Shown: piece by piece, positions 4,895 to 6,774 of the stretch
Position numbering within the stretch: position 1 is the first letter of the stretch
How the letters are laid out: the number at the start of each line of letters is the position of its first letter
Source of the DNA: an uncultured Steroidobacteraceae bacterium
GTDB taxonomy: Bacteria; Pseudomonadota; Gammaproteobacteria; Steroidobacterales; Steroidobacteraceae
Direction of reading: 5' to 3'
Length of the DNA stretch: 6,774 bases
Assembly (NCBI GenBank): GCA_955652625.1
Contig: CATPBM010000291.1
Span: forward strand, 1 to 6,774
Made by a program: the position numbers and the translations under genes
Notes under the pieces: model-generated
Databases searched by the model: none
The model's input: only the letters and a program-made list of their open reading frames with translations
Told to the model about the DNA's origin: nothing

Positions 4895-6310
4895 CTATTC
4901 GTCCCCCGGCACGGCGCCGTTCATGCCGAGCTCTTTCAACTTGCGGGTGAGGGTGTTGCGCCCCCAGCCGAGAAGCTTCGCCGCCTCCTGGCGGTGCCCG
5001 TGGGTGCGCCGCAGCGCGGCGCGGATGAGCACGCGCTCGAACTGCGGCTGCACGACATCCAGCAGCGGCTCACCCGAGAGCACGTGCCGCTCGGCCCAGC
5101 TGGCGAGCGCCACGGCCCAGTCCGCCTGCGCCGTGTGCGCCGCCGCCATGCCCGCGAGCTCCGGCGGCAGATCCGCGAGGTGCACCTCGCTCCCGGGGGC
5201 GAGCACCGACAGCCGCCGGCACAGGTTCACCAGCTCGCGCACGTTGCCGGGCCAGCCGTGCGCGGTGAGGCGGGCCAGGGCGTCGGGGGCTAGCACCTTC
5301 GCATCGACCCCGAGCTCGTGCGCCGCGACCACCATGTAGTGCGTGAGCAGGTCGGGGATGTCTTCCGCGCGGGCCCGCAGCGGCGGCAGCTCGATGCGGA
5401 TGACATTCAGGCGGTGATACAGATCTTCGCGGAAGAGCCCCCGCGTCACACGCTCCCTCAAGTCCTGGTGGGTCGCGGCGATGACGCGCACGTCGACGCG
5501 GATGGGCATCTGGCCACCCACGCGGTAGAACTCCCCTTCCGCCAGCACGCGCAGCAGTCGGGTCTGCAGCGGCATCGACATGTCGCCGATCTCATCGAGG
5601 AACAGCGTGCCGCCGTCGGCCTGCTCGAAGCGCCCGCGGCGCTGCGCGTCCGCGCCGGTGAAGGCGCCGCGCTCGTGGCCGAACAGCTCCGACTCGAGAA
5701 GGTCCGCGGGGATGGCCGCGGTGTTGAGGGCGAGGAAGGGCCGGGCGGAGCGCGGGCTGTGCTCGTGCAGGGCGCGCGCCACGAGCTCCTTGCCGGTGCC
5801 CGACTCCCCGGTGATCAGCACGGTCACGCTCGAGCGCGCCAAGCGCCCGATGGCGCGAAACACCTGTTGCATGGCCGGCGCCTTGCCCAACAGCTCCGGG
5901 ATCCGTGGCGCGCTGGCGGCCTCGCTCCCCGCCGCGAGCCCGCCGCTTGCCGCGCGCCGCACCAGGGCGATCGCCTGGTCGATGTCGAAGGGCTTGGGCA
6001 GGTACTCGAAGGCGCCGCCTTCGTAGGCGGACACCGCGCTGCCTAAATCCGAGTGCGCCGTCATGACGATCACCGGCAGCGCCGGACGGGCGTCGCGGAT
6101 GCGGCGCAGGAGCTCGAGCCCCGAGGCGCCGGGCATGCGGATGTCGGTGATCAGCACGTCCGGGGTGTCGCGCCGCAGGGCATCCAGCGCCGGCTCCGCC
6201 GCCTCGAAGGCGCGCGGCAGCATGCCGTCGTTGCGCAGCGCCCGCTCCAGTACCCACCGAATGGAGGCATCGTCGTCGACGAGCCAGACCCGCAGTGCGC
6301 TTGCGTTCAT
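4895..6310 (-). CDS. ntrC: Nitrogen regulation response regulator NtrC, 471 aa
   Basis: Sigma-54-dependent transcription activator that switches on nitrogen-assimilation genes when phosphorylated by NtrB. The receiver domain (about 5-120) has the acidic patch D12-D14, phospho-acceptor D56 in ITDIRMP, T84 and K106. The AAA+ domain (about 138-375) has Walker A GESGTGKE (168-175), the sigma-54 contact loop GAFTGA (215-220), Walker B GGTLFLDEIGD (233-243), and a GWPGNVREL box (352-360). The C-terminal Fis-type helix-turn-helix (about 435-461: RQEAAKLLGWGRNTLTRKL) binds DNA. The length matches the family (about 470). All key residues are intact. ATG 6310 is preceded by GGGAG (6318-6322) at seven bases and overlaps the ntrB stop as ATGA, indicating translational coupling. 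Confidence 0.97.
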   Translation of the reverse strand: MNASALRVWLVDDDASIRWVLERALRNDGMLPRAFEAAEPALDALRRDTPDVLITDIRMPGASGLELLRRIRDARPALPVIVMTAHSDLGSAVSAYEGGAFEYLPKPFDIDQAIALVRRAASGGLAAGSEAASAPRIPELLGKAPAMQQVFRAIGRLARSSVTVLITGESGTGKELVARALHEHSPRSARPFLALNTAAIPADLLESELFGHERGAFTGADAQRRGRFEQADGGTLFLDEIGDMSMPLQTRLLRVLAEGEFYRVGGQMPIRVDVRVIAATHQDLRERVTRGLFREDLYHRLNVIRIELPPLRARAEDIPDLLTHYMVVAAHELGVDAKVLAPDALARLTAHGWPGNVRELVNLCRRLSVLAPGSEVHLADLPPELAGMAAAHTAQADWAVALASWAERHVLSGEPLLDVVQPQFERVLIRAALRRTHGHRQEAAKLLGWGRNTLTRKLKELGMNGAVPGDE

Positions 6311-6774
6311 GCGTCCACTCCCAGGGGCAGCAGCAGCGTGAACACCGTGCGCCCCGTTTGGCTTTCGAATTCGATGATGCCGCCGTTGCGCGTCACCAGC
6401 TCCTGCGCGACCGCGAGCCCGAGGCCGGTGCCGTTCGCGCGCCCGGTCACCAGGGGATAGAAGATCGAGGAGCGCAGGTTCGCGGGCACCCCCGGGCCGT
6501 GGTCCTCGACCTCGAGGCTCGCGACCAACCGGTGCGGCGTTGAGCCTATGCTCACGTGCGAGCGAGCGCGCGTGCGCAGCACGATGCGGCCCCTGTCGCC
6601 CTGCGCCTGCAGGGCGTTGCGCGCCACGTTGAGCAGCGCCTGGATCAACTGGTGGCGGTCGAGCATGGCGTTCGGCAGGCTCGGGTCGTAGTCGCGCTCG
6701 ATCAGCACCGTGGCGGGGGCTTCGGCGCGCAGCAGGTGATAGACGTGCTCGCAGATCTCATGGATGTTGAGCTC
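6307..6774 (-). CDS. ntrB: Nitrogen sensor histidine kinase NtrB (GlnL), C-terminal 155 aa, partial
   Basis: Partner kinase/phosphatase of NtrC, which responds to PII protein. Only the catalytic half is in the window; the frame is open to base 6774, so the PAS sensor and phosphorylated histidine lie beyond it. The fragment begins ELNIHEICEH and RDYDPSLPN, typical of NtrB just after the H-box region. It then shows the ATP-binding boxes: N-box LLNVARNALQAQ (fragment residues 47-58), G1 EDHGPGVP (90-97), FYPLVTGRANGTGLGLAVAQ (105-124, G2 box) and a final beta strand. FYPLVTGR.(D/N)GTGLGLA is the NtrB hallmark. The TGA stop at 6307-6309 overlaps the ntrC ATG. glnA commonly precedes this pair in relatives but is outside the window. 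Confidence 0.93.
   Translation of the reverse strand, partial: ELNIHEICEHVYHLLRAEAPATVLIERDYDPSLPNAMLDRHQLIQALLNVARNALQAQGDRGRIVLRTRARSHVSIGSTPHRLVASLEVEDHGPGVPANLRSSIFYPLVTGRANGTGLGLAVAQELVTRNGGIIEFESQTGRTVFTLLLPLGVDA

Noticed and set aside
4037..5293. Long + strand open frame (418 codons) opposite mscS and ntrC
   Set aside because: It lies antisense across two clearly recognised genes and their gap. Its product is Arg/Glu/His-rich without motifs, as expected for shadow frames in high-GC DNA.

Overview
The window looks like chromosome from a high-GC proteobacterium, most likely a gammaproteobacterium. TrmL, the NtrB/NtrC pair and the MscS-family protein are all of proteobacterial type, and a trmL gene near ntrBC matches what I recall of Pseudomonas. 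The genus cannot be named from the sequence. By hand count, bases 61-360 are about 61% GC and 361-540 about 56%, while a sampled line inside ntrC (5641-5700) is about 73%. The left end therefore differs in composition from the housekeeping part.

Left part (1-1512): the platform edge of a chromosomal integron. An apparently intact integron integrase (intI, + strand, 526-1512) is preceded by an attI-like region (about 393-525). The first gene cassette follows on the minus strand, pointing away from intI in the canonical layout. It carries one ORF (29-376) resembling the third (beta-barrel) domain of EF-Tu. It ends in an attC site that runs off the window at base 1. A perfect 14-base inverted repeat (28-41 and 379-392) marks the two ends of the cassette and is what the outer stem of one attC should leave after insertion at attI. 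The array probably continues to the left.

Middle (1521-3709): intI meets trmL (tRNA wobble 2'-O-methyltransferase, minus strand) tail to tail, with a 16-base palindrome at the junction. A 46-base gap separates trmL from a divergent pair on the + strand: a class 1B-type dihydroorotate dehydrogenase, then an exported DsbA-like thiol oxidoreductase overlapping it by 17 bases if the first GTG start is used.

Right part (3716-6774): three minus-strand genes, read right to left. They are the C-terminal part of the NtrB sensor kinase (cut by the window end), the full NtrC sigma-54 activator, and an MscS-family mechanosensitive channel. ntrB and ntrC share an ATGA stop/start overlap and form a nitrogen-status two-component operon. 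mscS starts 60 bases after ntrC with its own Shine-Dalgarno and may be co-transcribed.

The stretches without genes are short. The attI region (about 133 bases) is the longest and none exceeds 300 bases. I saw no RNA genes, CRISPR arrays or insertion sequences.
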